A program made the translations under genes and the position numbers. The notes under the pieces were generated by a model. The model saw nothing but the letters and a program-made list of their open reading frames with translations, was not told the origin of the DNA and searched no databases. A DNA stretch of 64,000 nucleotides, from assembly GCA_010094045.1 (NCBI GenBank), contig ML986695.1:62001-126000 (forward strand), read 5' to 3'. This document shows, piece by piece, positions 32,645 to 44,596 of this stretch. Every line of letters starts with the position of its first letter. Position 1 is the first letter of the stretch. This DNA is from Lojkania enalia. Taxonomy: Eukaryota; Ascomycota; Dothideomycetes; Pleosporales.

Positions 32645-34517
32645 AAGAGCAAGCAACAAAGGAACGACTTTCACAATCGGATTTGTGCCAAAAGGCCCAC
32701 AAAGCAATCTAGTGACGAGAATAGTAGATCCTCCAGGGAGATTGTGGTAAGGACAGCGTAAGAAGAACACGCACGAAGAATCTAGAAGAAGAATAGAAGG
32801 AAAAAAAAAAAAAAAACGGCCCTGCGTTATGCGGAGAAATTGTACAAAGGAGTGAAGAAGCCAGGACTTGCCCGTCACTAAAGGAGCGTGTGTCACGGCG
32901 CGTGATGCTCGTCATGAGTGTGCGGCGTCCGCGGCTTTAAGAATTGTTCCAACTCGAGACCTACCATTGCAATCAGACTCTCCTTTCTTTTACTGAATCG
33001 TAGCAAAGTGGTCCAAGGCTCAGCTGTTGGGCCACCCAAAAAATGCCCTTGAGGCTGGTCGGTGGCCCGACCCTACGCTCCTAACGACGCCGCAACCAAT
33101 CTCCGTACGCCATCGTCGCAGCAACTTGTGCATCTGCAGGAACAGGGTGAGCGGTAGTGTTTCGAAACGGCGAATCGCGAGCGCCTGTAGCCATTCGACA
33201 TTCCCATTCTGGGGATGTGAATGTGTTTCGATGGTCTCTGGCTGGGGATTATTTCTTGCTGTTTCAGGCTTTCCCGATTCGGCACTAGATCGGCGCTTCC
33301 CTCGAATCCACACGCAGCACTCAACCGGCATATATCGCGTAGAATATTCTCCGCCTGTAGCCGGTCTAATATTAAGCAATATACAAAAAGATAGCTTGCC
33401 TCGAATATGTGATAGCCCTCCTCGTCCGTACATATCATTGTCGACAGATTCTGCTCTCTTGCAGGGAGCCGCCCTTGCGAGCCCCTTATCGATACGCCGC
33501 CCAGCTGGATCCCGGCATCCAGGATCCAGGCCACCTTCCAACATCAGACTCAATTCATCCTTCAGGAAGGCCACTTCACCAAATCTTCTCATTAAAATTC
33601 TGATCATTTCTTTTGCCAACCCCACTACTGCCTTACTCCGAGACATGCAATCATGTGGAAAAAATTAGCCTAGATCTACATTGCTCCACAATTCATACCC
33701 GGTGCAGCCGACCCCTATACTGAGGAGGCAGCCTCAACTTCAATACACATATTATCTCGTGCGACTGAGTGCCAAGTGGCAGCAGTCTCCGTGGCCTGTA
33801 TGCATACAAGAATCCAGAGGGGAGGGGAGCGACGCCGCTCCACTAGCAGCCTTGCGGCACTACTCTCGGTGACTCCTGCAGCAGTGCGTTCTCATGCTCA
33901 CAACTATCGCCCACCAAGCAATAAGGCCACGATAAATGCAGAATCAGCCTTTTGATCATTTGCTCTCGTGTCTTTAGCAATTCGACGCTGTTTACTCTCG
34001 CTGTCTCTTTTCTCTTCATACGGGTCTGTCCATATATGCCCTGGTATCGTACGCAGCATCACTTTACCACCCCTACGACCTGCCTCATACAATACAATTA
34101 AATGGTATCCCAAACCCAACCGCATGTCTTGTCTATCGGATGCCAAACAACGCTGGTCTAAAGCTTAGCAGTGCACAGTCTAAGCTCATCCGACCGACTG
34201 TTTCACGTCGGTTAATTCGGGGCCCTCGATTGGATCGCCGTATATCGCAGATAGATATTGAGGGCCGCTGGGCTACACGGGGTACGTATATTACCTTTTA
34301 GCCGCCTGTATCAACGATGATCGGCCTAGAAATCAGTGGTGTTGGACCGTGATCGGAACGAGAATCTGGGGACAGGCTTGGCTGTTGGAAGCCCGGGAGA
34401 GCTGCGTGTATCCAGGGGTATGTTTAAGTTGCGAAGGGGGAATGCGCATTCTGAGCGTAGAATCGGAACTCTTTGGGGACTCGGCTGCATGCTTTGTTTC
34501 GATGGATTTGGGTTGCG

Positions 34518-34772
34518 CTTCTTCGTTCCGCGAAAATCTTAACAAAAGAAAGTATGGGAGTAGGTATGTGAACCCATGGTTCCCTTCATAACTCCTTCCC
34601 TCTTTCCACTGCAGTCCCAAATTTAATGTTATTTCCTCTATGCACTATGCCGACTCTTTCGAAGCATCTTAGCAGAAGCAAGTACTCAGTTAGGCACCTG
34701 CGTCCATATAGCTCTTCATAAATCTTTCCTTCCTTTCTCCGCCACAATTGCACAACCCATGTTGTTTTCTCC
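34518..34772. repeat. Diverged ~120-bp direct duplication
   Basis: 34518-34638 and 34651-34772 align over their length. Shared words include CAT/CTTA-xCAxAAGxAAGTA near the start, CTTCATAA followed by a pyrimidine run, and TGTTxTTTCCTC at the end. Translated on the minus strand both give a similar peptide with KEG(R/K)xYE then YxLLLR. Confidence 0.5.
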
Positions 34773-35084
34773 TCGTCAATTCTCATCAGGATCGATTGGC
34801 CTTGTTTTCGTAGTTAAGCAATTATTTATACACTATGCCCTCCACACGGAATCAGCGCGTAGATTAGTTCGATGTCAGATTTGGGCGTCGTGTCGTCTTG
34901 TTCTTTCATGCCTACTTCCTGGTTGATGCCTAGCTCGCTCCAGCGGGTCGTTTGTCTCACAGATAGGAACGGCCACAGTTGATTCCAGTGGTATTTGATG
35001 GATAAATTGAGCGAATTCTACTGGTTTTCTCTACCTTATAGAAACTCTTTCAGTATCCAACCTCCATTCACACTCTCTTCCGAG

Positions 35085-35156
35085 CTCCATGCTCTTTCAA
35101 CATCTAACCTCCATCCTCTCTCAACGTCCAAACTCCATGCTCTTCCAACATCAAAA
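35085..35156 (+). repeat. Three tandem 24-bp units
   Basis: Units at 35085-35108, 35109-35132 and 35133-35156, each beginning CTCCAT(G/C)CTCT and containing CAAC(A/G)TC. A degenerate partial unit precedes at 35062. The multiple-of-three length keeps a plus-strand frame open (LHALSTSN, LHPLSTSK, LHALPTSK), but coding is unproven. Confidence 0.7.
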
Positions 35157-38100
35157 GTTTATCCACGCTCCATTCCATTAACAAAGAAAGAAGGGAGGGA
35201 TACTTACAATAATAGATGCGGCGCGGTCTGCGTTAGCCAGTCTAGGACTGTGACCGGGTGAGACGAGGAGCCGTTCAGCTCCGCTCGGGGACGTGCAGAT
35301 CCGACTTTTCTCACCCATCAACCCCAAACCGTTCACCGGCGGCCTATGCAACTGAACTCCCGCAGCATTTCTCTAACGTAGGTCCCGCGTCCAGAGATAG
35401 GATCCATAGGCCTAACCCAGATGGTAGTACGGTTGAGGGCTTTCGGGCAGCTACATACGAACAATTTATACTCCCCAGCTCCAGGCGATGCAAACATTCC
35501 CCAGGGGACGACGAAGTGGGATACAACCCTCTCGGGAATATCCGTCTTCAAGCCGCCGGCATTTCCCTAGTTGAGTCACAGAACCGCTGGATGCCTGCGT
35601 TTGATACCGCCTCTAACGAAACAAGTTTCGCCAGAACAGAATGGTGACTTTGCTCACCAGGCACCCCGTGGGGTGGGTGGATCATTGCCAGTCGGCAGAA
35701 TCTGACAGGAGACTGCTGCTACCATTTGCCGATAAATCGAGCGGTTTGTTCGAAGGAGTCGACAGCGCGTCAATCAGGAGTCCAGCCTAATTCTCTCTAC
35801 GACTAGAGAATCGGTCGAGGTAATTGAACATCGCTGTCTCAACACTATTGACGAAGGATCCCGGACCCCACAGACTGCCTACCACCCTCATGGGCGCGAA
35901 GCACCATGATAGGCCTAACCAGGAGATCTTAGCCGAAGCCTCAATCGGACCCAGAAATGGAGGAATTAATCATCAGCCTCAGTACAGTACGCTTGGGATG
36001 CCAACAAGAACTTTCGCGGTCGCTAGGTTCCCCATTGTCGGCATTACCACATGTCATAGTGGTATTCCTGAACATTCCGATCTAGACCGCGCTTTTCTCC
36101 TAGACGAAACTAGGAACTTGGAACTTCTTTGATAGTCGCATATCTTGGAAGAACCCAGCGCAACGACGCCTTCACAGATGTCCGTCACGTCAGTGTCGGC
36201 GTGGCACCGGGCTGTTGTCAGTCCTCAACCTGAGGCACGACACGCGAGCGGTCCGAGAAGCAGTATCTCTTCAAAGCCCCCGATGCAACGAGGCGGCCTT
36301 AGGGTCGAACCCTTAGGTTGCAGATTTGGTAGAAGATCCGGCTCCATTTTTGTGCCAGGCGGGAGAGGGAACGCCTTGGTTTTGTGCCTTCACGTTGTGC
36401 AGAACGGGGTTCTCAAGTCTCAAATGCCTCCGCGTGTCCCCGCCGCGTGAGCAGCTAAAGAAGCGTAACGGAAATGGTAAGCAAGCGAGGGTCAAGAGGG
36501 AACCGGGGAGGGTGGAAGGGGCCGGGACAGGTCAAGTTTAAATAACCCCCCTCTAAGCACCCGAGTGAGCAAATACTTCAGTAATAGCGGAGAAATTTTC
36601 CAGAGGTGGGTGCCCATGACGTGATAGTTTTGTACCCGTTCGAGGAGCTTTACTTTGACGTGAGGGTGTCACTGTAAAGTGAGAGAGGGAGGAACCGTCC
36701 CAGGCAACCCTTTTGGCGAGACGGGCAGAATCGGATCGAATCGAACCACCCAAAGCTTGTGAAATTTACTTGGACTAATTCCATGTGAAGGTGCGATTTT
36801 AAACTGCGCCAGATAGAGGGAAGAGGCTTCCAGCGTGCTCCCCTAGTTCCTCATGCTCTCAGACCCTTGGTAGAAGTAAATGTTTGTTCAAACAGTAGCA
36901 CGCAGAAGTCTCGATGCGTCAACTGCAGGCCTCTTTTTGAATTCCACCGCAGTCGCATGCAAAAGATGTGTGCGTATGAATCTGCCCAGAGTAAACAGTG
37001 AACCGGCAACAGCAGCTTCGACGCAAAGGTAGGAATCAAATTGCAAAGTGACGTCTATGGAGACGCGATCCAACACATGCAGTACAGGAATGGACTATGG
37101 CATGCCAAAGAAGCATACTAGCTCCAGCCATAAGTAATACATAATGCGTATATGATATAGAAAGGCGCAATGGGAGCTCTGAATAACACGCACCAGAGAC
37201 AGCAAAAGTCATGATGATTCTATCCATGAGCGACCCTTTCGCCTCCACGTTTCCCTCGTTTTATCTTCTGCGAAGATTCAAAGCTCGCCGTTGTCTCGAA
37301 AAGCTTTTTCCATGACCGTCCAAAACAGCAAGCACGCCAAGCAGTCCCGAGCCCGGCGTAGCTACGGACGACCCAAGGCCCTTCAAAGCGCCAAATTCTA
37401 CTTTTTTTTAGCATCACCTACACCACCACGGCACTTTTGCAGTACCCGGTGAAGAGAAGAGCAAAGAATAGAATCGAGGGACTCGCCTCTACTCTCCTCC
37501 TCTCCTTCACCAATTACTTTACTTAGTCTCCCTAGCTCCCACCAACAAGCTATTCACGATGAGCATGCAAAGGCAACAGGTCCAGCAGCATCGGGACCTC
37601 TTCATGCGGCCACAATGGCACAGTGTAGAATGATCCACATCGCGAGGGGAAGAGAGGCTAATCACAATGTAGGACTCGTCCATGTCAACAAATCTGGCCC
37701 ACACACTACATATGTAAGCTTGTGGGCGCGATAATCCCAGTAACATCGGTAATCCCATCTGAAATGTCGATATCATAATTTAGACAGGATTCGGCTACGA
37801 CGAGCTTGATTCCCGCCTCGCGCGGCGTAGTGCCTTCCCGAAGCGACAAGTGTTGTTTACAATGCATGAGCCCGCGCAACAATATCTATCAAGCTCCCAT
37901 CTAAGCCTCAAGGAACACTCGCGAATTCTATCTCCATCATCTTGAACAGTTAAATAGAGCAAAAAGTCTATATTCGCTATCTAGGCAATCCGTTGTTGAA
38001 GCGTTGTGCATCAGTAAACCGTGAAGTCACGCAAGTGCGACCTACTAACGCGTGAGTGGGTCGTACGTAGCAGAAAAATATCGGCCAAGTACTCGATAAG

Positions 38101-38704
38101 GAGCGAACTGTATGCCAAAGGGACGTGCTCGTTTGATTAGGAACGGAGGGGGCTTAGATTCTCTTCGGCGTATGACGTGTTGACGCCTTAATATCAGGAA
38201 GCGGCTGGAGACCTCGTGATGTCTTTTTGATATATGGTAATGTATTCTGATCGTTCCCTTCCTGTTCTGAGGCGCGCTATGTAGTTCGTCTAGAGCCGAG
38301 ATCGGTAATGGTGAAGGCAACGGATACTACATGAGCAAAATGCAAAGTAGGTAGGCATATACCCGGAAACGACTTGAACGGATCGCAAGTTTGCGTTGGA
38401 GACCCGTCCGTGATATACTGTGTACAATCATTCTTGATGAAGAGTTTGTTGATACTGGGTATCACTTCAGACAATGAAAATAGGAAATCAATTTAGGAAG
38501 TCTCATGCATTCATTTTGAGTGACCGTCAACTCTACAAAATACGGTGAGTATACATAGGGGATTGTGCATTCATTCATTCATTCATCCGAAACCTTCCAT
38601 CGTTTCATAGCGGCCAGCCGCCATCACAATATGATTGCAATTTCCACAAGCTGCTGCATCCGCAACTCCGCCACGTCTCCACACTACCATGTACCTCCCA
38701 TCAT

Positions 38705-39205
38705 TTATTTCCGAATCGCTTTGGCGAGATCGGCGAGGGCTTCGCGGCGCTTGAACTTTGCATCCTCAATAACACCTTCATTTGTCAGTACTACTGTCCA
38801 ACCATACACTCACAAAGGATACATACCAGCATCAGCATCGCTGGAGAAATTCCCCGTCCACGTCACAAACGTACTGCCCTCAAACTCCCCGCTCGTAACC
38901 GGATACGTCCGAATCGTGCTGACCACACTCGTATAACTAAGCGCCGGCTGGCTCGAGATGACGCTGTACGTGATGTAGTGGTCGATAGTAGAATGCTCCT
39001 CCTGCTTGACCTCCAGCACGGTGCCGTCCTTGAACGTCCACTTGACGACATCGGTTTCGGGAGAGGTACCGCGGACCCACTCGCTCTTTTCGAGCTTGGA
39101 CCAGAATTCCGCGAAGCCGGGGAGCTTGATAAGGTGCCAGACGTCAGATTGGTTGGCTTGGATGACAGCAGATTCGCTGACCGAGGTGGAGGTTGGGATT
39201 GGCAT
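38705..39205 (-). CDS. SRPBCC (START-like/polyketide cyclase-like) protein
   Basis: Exons complement 38827-39205 and 38705-38775, total 149 aa. MPIPTSTSVSESAVIQANQS opens a compact helix-grip fold. Motifs are VWHLIKLPGFAEFWSKLEK, VKWTFKDGTVLEVKQEEH, ITYSVISS and TFVTWTGNFSSDADAG, ending in the C-terminal helix EDAKFKRREALADLAKAIRK, which only the splice supplies. These match the SRPBCC superfamily of small lipid/hydrophobic-ligand-binding proteins (the Bet v1/START fold). The acceptor is AAG rather than CAG or TAG, slightly weak but the only one that gives the family's C-terminal helix. Ligand and role unknown; cytosolic by lack of a signal peptide. Confidence 0.85.
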
Positions 39206-39926
39206 TTCGGGCGGTTCGACGAGATGGATTGGGATGGATTTGATCGAATTGATTCGGGGTTTTGAAGCTGGGAGGGCGATTTTGTGGAAGAAATTGTGGT
39301 GTGAGAGGCTTTGTTGTTTGGGGTGGGATTATTTGCAAGCAGTGGCGTCATAGGGTGCTATTTCCATGCAAGGAAAGCTGCAGCTACCCCGCCCCGGCCG
39401 ATTCGCTTGCTACGCCACGAAGTATAGATGCCTAAGGCATACGAAATGCATGCCAGGCGTTTCAAATAAATTGTTAGAATAACTTCCGGTTGGCTAGTCT
39501 CAGAATCCAACTCGAGTTATCTACTGGGGCAATCTTGTTGCTTCTGCGGTACTCAACCTACACACCGGTACGTGTACATCTTTACCTAAGTATACAAGAA
39601 TGAAACCGGCAAAAATTCCAGTGGTCATCTAAATACTAACTCCAAGCACAGGATACCAAGTCATTAAAGCTCTTGATATAGCCGTCATTTCTAGACAACG
39701 CGCCTGCAGACATAGGCAATTGCGTTATGCTTTTTCTCACATATCGGCCCAGCTACCTCTGCTTCCTCACTAGAACTTCACTCTTGCGGATCATCTTCTA
39801 CGCGGTTTCAGAGGAATACATTTAGATATAATCCCGTACAATAATATTAAATAAGACAGACCTGCTGCCACAACACCAAATACTATAACTCGTTAGTGAA
39901 TCATCAAAGTTGGCAGGGAAGCCTAC
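39206..39926. other. Intergenic region
   Basis: Promoter side of the SRPBCC gene; the frame of the next pseudogene may continue after a GTAAGT donor near 39925. Nothing else seen. Confidence 0.45.
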
Positions 39927-40796
39927 TTACCGCAGACACATGGCGAAATGGTCTCCAGGGGGCACATCAAAGGGATTACCATATTTCCTAGCCATATCCC
40001 TCGCCAGCCGAACCTTCACGAGCCACATGTTGGCATTACATCCTTCTATCACCAGGCCCTGTTCTTCGACAAGGCTAATGCAGAGCTTTCTGTAGAGCTC
40101 TACATCTCATTTCAACTTCCCAATGTCCGGAAGCGAGATGGCTAAGACGTCCACTTTAATCTCATTAACGTCCATCTCGCCGTCGGAGTCGGACTCGGAG
40201 CAATCGCTGTCGTCGCTATCATCGCTGTTGGGATCCCCGTAGCCCCGGGCCTCTTGCTAAACCACAACCCCCAACCACTTCTTCAGAGACCCGCCAAGGC
40301 AGCCCCAGAAACTGATGTGCTCAGTTAGCCTCGCAAGACGGGTAATCTCCTCCACCATGCCCTCAGCATCCATGTCGATCCACCTGTCGGCCACAGCTCC
40401 AACACGCACTACGCGGAGATAATCCTAGTAGAGCGTCTTCGCTGCATTCCTAGATGCCGGGACAGGACCGAGAAGATGCGTGCCTTGCGGGACTTCGTGG
40501 TGGCAGAGAAGCGCATTGGTGCGGTTGTTCCAGACCCGGCATTTATTGGCCTCCTGGTCTAGGTCTACGGAAAGCTGGTCTAATTCTTCTTCTTCCGCAG
40601 GCGGCGAATTGAACATCGACTTTGACGTATCAAGAACTATATCTAGATACTCTAGATACTTGTCTTTCAGTTCGTCGTGGAGGATTTGCATCTCCTCATC
40701 CGCTAGAGTCGGGCCATCGAACGGCGTGTTCTTGATCTCAAGAACAGCGTCGTCGATTCGCTTGTATTCAGCTACAGGAGTGCAATTAGAATTCAT
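39927..40796 (-). pseudogene. 290-codon ORF broken by three nonsense codons (unknown family)
   Basis: One minus-strand frame from ATG 40796 reads MNSNCTPVAEYKRIDDAVLE... through TAG (40425-40427), TAG (40257-40259) and TGA (40107-40109) to TAA at 39927-39929, with no frameshift. Coding character persists across the stops: DRWIDMDAEGMVEEITRLA, an acidic DSDDSDCSESDSDGEMDV run, and YGNPFDVPPGDHFAMCL at the end. The final CTGCG|GTAAGT looks like a functional intron donor, so the original gene probably had a further exon. The stops are one C-to-T step from CAG, CAG and CGA. Family not recognised; a cytoplasmic or nuclear protein is likely because no signal peptide or membrane segment is visible. 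Confidence 0.65.
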
Positions 40797-41620
40797 TGAA
40801 TCTTTGCCTATTTTCTTATAAATTGGTGTTTCAACCTGTTCTGTGAGTTTTCCGAAGGTTTATGCGGAGCAAGGGACGTGCCAGGACGTCAATTTATGTC
40901 CTTCGCCGATTGAGTACAAGATGATTGTACGTGCACAATATCGTTCAATATATACACGTCGTATCGCGCAAAGCTACGCCTATAAAGCCAAATAAAAGGA
41001 TTATATAGAAGGTGAGGATGTTGCGTCTACACAAAGATACTCTAATGAGGTTGAACAAAATTGTTATATATTCTGGAGAACATTGCGCAAGGCCGGGAGG
41101 TCTCTAGATGTGGGGTGGTGCGAAAAGACGCGTCCATACGCCCGATTCAAGTGAATTCGACTAGTAATGTCTCAACCGAAAACAGCATGAGACAAGGACA
41201 AATGAAAGACACAACACACGGGTTTAGAAAGAGTGGCGCGGGTCAAATTTCCATTGCTATTCTAACACTAGGCGAGAGAATCTGCTCTATACTATCGATT
41301 GTGAAATTTTGTTTTGATCTTTGTTTTGGTTTTGGGTGCTGAGTGGCTACCGGGCTGCGGGAACCCGGACCAGCCTATAGCAGTGTGTACTTCCTGATCA
41401 AACCTCATGTCGATGCTAGATTTCGCGGCAAGGCAACTCGTGGAATGATTAATGATCCATACATGGTTTGGCAGCGCTTGAAACCAGCAAACAGTCGTAA
41501 GGTCAATCTATGTCTAAGCTACCACACACAATACTCCACACTCCAAATCGAACACCATGCAATGCAATGCAAATGCAAATGCCATTCGGTATATCCAATT
41601 ACGCAAAACTTGATAATACA
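40797..41620. other. Intergenic region
   Basis: No supported gene; plus-strand frames at 41061-41342 and 41343-41645 are featureless. Confidence 0.5.
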
Positions 41621-42532
41621 TCAGGCAGGGTCAGGTTGTCGGTGATTCCTCGGCCTTCTCCACAATTCGTCTTCGCTCAGTCCCCGGAGTGTCGGAATGT
41701 TGTTGCTGGAATGCCGCATAGAGTACTCGATTCCACAAGTGCTGCGGTCTAGGGAAAGTGAGTTCAATCCCCAATGCAGCTGCTCCGAGGCATCGCTAGG
41801 AAGACTATATCTAATTGTGCGAATTGCAGATTTGTCGATGGTGCTGTTATGAGAGGGCATCATCGCAAGAGATAGCGACTCCATTTTGGCTGCGAACTCT
41901 AATTCTTCCCTTCTTGTCTGAGCTGGGGACCAAGGATTGCTAGGTCGTGTTGTGGTTCTGAGCCCCAGTTCGTAACTCCTGTGATCTTTCAAGTATTGAG
42001 CTTCTAACTGGCGGTGCTCCTCATACCATTGCGCGTACTGTTCTTGCGTCATCTTCTCCAATGGGGGATACGAAGCGTTGTGCTGATCTTCGCGTTCTTG
42101 CCGGATCCGATGCGCTTGTTGTTCAACGCATGCATGGCAATAGAACGGAAGATTTGATATAGTGTCCTGCGGATCGAGACAGTTCGGGCCGCAATCCTCA
42201 ACCACATCAGTTCGGATTCGATGAGAGCATAGTAGTTGGTGATATAGACGTCCGCGGCAAGGCGTAAATCGCCTCGATTTAGAGTCGTGCGAAGTTGCGG
42301 CTAATGTTGCTAGGGTAGGGGCCGGTAGCGAAGTTAGCTGCAATCCTCCACTATCAGGTCCTGCACTCCACCCAAATCGACAGGCCATAATCATTTTCGC
42401 GTGGTCCATTGTATCATTTGAGAGCGCGGGCTTAGTTGAAGGTTGAAAGACGCTACTCGAGAAATCCATTTCTATGCGGGTAAGTCCAAAAGTGCAAACA
42501 CCCAGACAATTGCAATTTTGGACGCTAGGCAA
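41621..42532 (-). CDS. Hypothetical Cys/His-containing protein
   Basis: An unspliced 303-aa frame. A putative zinc-binding region spans ~residues 92-140: FTPCRGRLYHQLLCSHRIRT, then DCGPNC and FYCHACVEQQ. The order C, C-x-H, C-x3-C, C-x2-C recurs in uncharacterised ascomycete proteins, but I cannot name a family. A charged Gln/Glu-rich helix follows (MTQEQYAQWYEEHRQLEAQY), and the rest is polar. The start is uncertain: Met22 (position 42469, MDFSSSVFQ) is as good as the first Met. No signal peptide. Function unknown. Confidence 0.6.
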   Translation of the reverse strand: MPSVQNCNCLGVCTFGLTRIEMDFSSSVFQPSTKPALSNDTMDHAKMIMACRFGWSAGPDSGGLQLTSLPAPTLATLAATSHDSKSRRFTPCRGRLYHQLLCSHRIRTDVVEDCGPNCLDPQDTISNLPFYCHACVEQQAHRIRQEREDQHNASYPPLEKMTQEQYAQWYEEHRQLEAQYLKDHRSYELGLRTTTRPSNPWSPAQTRREELEFAAKMESLSLAMMPSHNSTIDKSAIRTIRYSLPSDASEQLHWGLNSLSLDRSTCGIEYSMRHSSNNIPTLRGLSEDELWRRPRNHRQPDPA

Positions 42533-44364
42533 TGGAGAAGAGGTATATAGTCTAACGACGAATCGCTCTTGCAGGGTGTTTCCAAGAAGACTAGCTTGTG
42601 GGACCTAGGTCGGGACCGTCCGGGTAACTGCGTCAGCAGATTGGTGCCTGCTGCTGCTGCTGTTGGCGTAGAAATGTGTAAGAAAAAGCTGTCTGGTAAG
42701 ACAGAAGATAAACGAAGAGAGGCTATTTGTACAAGATGATTACTCGTGATCGCGCGAAATATGCATTGTGAGTGCACAGAGCGGTTCCGTATTCGGTATT
42801 GAAACTATTGTCGTGTAATGCCAAGACCGCTCTCAGAACAGCAATCCAGGGGCGAAAGGTTCATGCTCGAGGTACGGAGGACGGCAAGAGTAGTCCCGAA
42901 GCGACCGGAAGCCGCGTGGGTGGTTTAAAGCCGTAGAATGTAGGGATGGTGCTGATGAATCGATGTCATGTTGAAGGTGGCGTTTCGCGACGCGGGCAGT
43001 TGGTTGCAAAGCCCACGCGCAAATCTCTTGGAATCTAGCTGGGCTCGGTGACGTCACGTGTTGAGTCCTTTGGCAACGAACCTCAGAAACACAACGTTCA
43101 CGCTCTTGTGCCTTTTGCAAACATAGGATAAAAAAAGTATTTCTTTGGTTACCACAAGTTTCCTGTTGAGGAGGCAATGAGATGCTCAAGTTCTAAGCAT
43201 TCTGGGCTCCGTCGGTCTCCCCACATCGGCTCAGGACTCATGAGTCTAGTGGTTGGCAACAATATCCGGAACAAAGCCAAGTTTCGAAGCTGTGACCCAA
43301 TGACTGGGCTTCTATATAGTGCCGGGGTCAATTGTGTTCCTTCAGCATAACTTCTATGACGGGGAAAGATGCATTGAGGTAGTCCCATTTACTATAGTAC
43401 CCAATTACCATAGCAGGGAAATTCGAAGATTCGTCAATACCATCCTCTACCCTTACGTATTATATACAACCAGAAGCTGGGCTCACGTGATTCAGATGAT
43501 AGCCAGAGTTATAATCCTAGACCCGTTCGCTTGAATTGTGTGTGGATGCCGAACAAATGGAGAAAGACCATCAGCAGATTCTTCAAGAATCATCTATCAA
43601 TGTAACGTTTCAAAACTATAATTAAGGAGAGAACCAAGGGGTTTTATGTTTGATAATGCTCTAATCCGCGAGGGCGTAACAATCGTGGCAGCCAATCAAA
43701 GGAAGCGTTTTCTATGAATGTAGAAACACATAAACGCGGGCGCTTTCCATACACATTGTCACTTCATTTCTTTTTATCCTGTCTACTATGTATTCTCGAT
43801 GCAGCTTTTCACGAGTATTCGCATAGATAGCCTGCTAAATCTTATCCCTTGACACATCAATCCCTACTTCGCCGGAACGCATTCCATTCGCAACACTTTC
43901 TTGGAAACCTAGTCACACCTATTCCATTCGAGATCACGCCGCGGAATTCTCAATCATACCAATCAAGGGCCACCTCACGGGAGACAAAAGATCATCACTC
44001 CATCCGGAACTTTCACAGAGAAACGTGTAATGAAACATGCAGCACAGAAATTGGCCTTGTTGCCCTTAACCTTAAGGCTCTATATGTTCTTCTTTCATTA
44101 CTATATTTTCCCATTCGATTGCGATTATCCAAATAGCCCAACATTTACATTAACTGTAAGCTCAGGTCACGTGTCTGGTCAGCTGTGCAGCCCTTGACTA
44201 AGCAGTCTCATGTACTATATATTCTCCAGCCGTACCATGGCCGAGAGGTCAAAGGGACCTCATCAATACATCCGTCTATACCACCCTATACTGTCTCCAC
44301 CCCCCTCCTACTTACATTAACTATTCCTAAACTGCTGAACTTCCTCGGACACGCTAGGTATATA
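42533..44364. other. Intergenic region
   Basis: About 1.8 kb without a supported gene; small frames on both strands only. Confidence 0.5.
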
Positions 44365-44559
44365 TATTATGATAGGGATTTTAGCTAGTCTGGCGAGTTG
44401 TATCGGATATCGTCGTACGATATCACGCTCGATATCACGCTAGATATCAGCTAATATACCCCTTTTTCTATGTACATAAATATGGCCCACTGGCCATTCT
44501 CAATCAATCAGTTCAGTTCCTCATCTCCCTCCCTGAGACAAGACTCGCCTCTCACTACA
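44365..44559. mobile_element. Second, diverged copy of the ~190-bp solo LTR
   Basis: Aligns end to end with 29989-30179, roughly 85-90% by eye. Both share GGGATTTT(G/A)GCTAGTCTG, ACATAAATATGGCCC and CTCCCTCCCTGAGACAAGA. The first bases read TATTATG in place of TGTTATG, and most differences are transitions. No unambiguous target-site duplication is visible. Confidence 0.75.
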
Positions 44560-44596
44560 CATATAACTGAAAACACGCCATAAAGCAATACATATT

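Larger units (their letters stand above)
32645..38704. other. 6-kb gene-poor region
   Basis: No gene I can support. Overlapping frames open on both strands at 33020-33668 (about 210 codons each) are probably GC-driven. Plus-strand frames at 35258-35647, 35824-36132 and 36145-36450 lack domains. A16 at 32801-32816, a degenerate duplication at 34518-34772, a 24-bp tandem at 35085-35156 and a (CATT)n stretch at 38568-38586 are the visible structure. Confidence 0.5.

Noticed and set aside
33020..33668. Long ORFs on both strands (208 and 213 codons)
   Set aside because: Two overlapping antisense frames of equal length, no domain, no splice or promoter support; either could be real but neither can be preferred.
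36295..36320. GGTCGAACC motif resembling a tRNA B-box
   Set aside because: No A-box or cloverleaf at the right distance on either strand.
42472..43388. Minus-strand ORFs upstream of the Cys/His protein (42472-42777, 42833-43189, 43149-43388)
   Set aside because: No domain, no in-frame splice that would extend the 41621-42532 gene.
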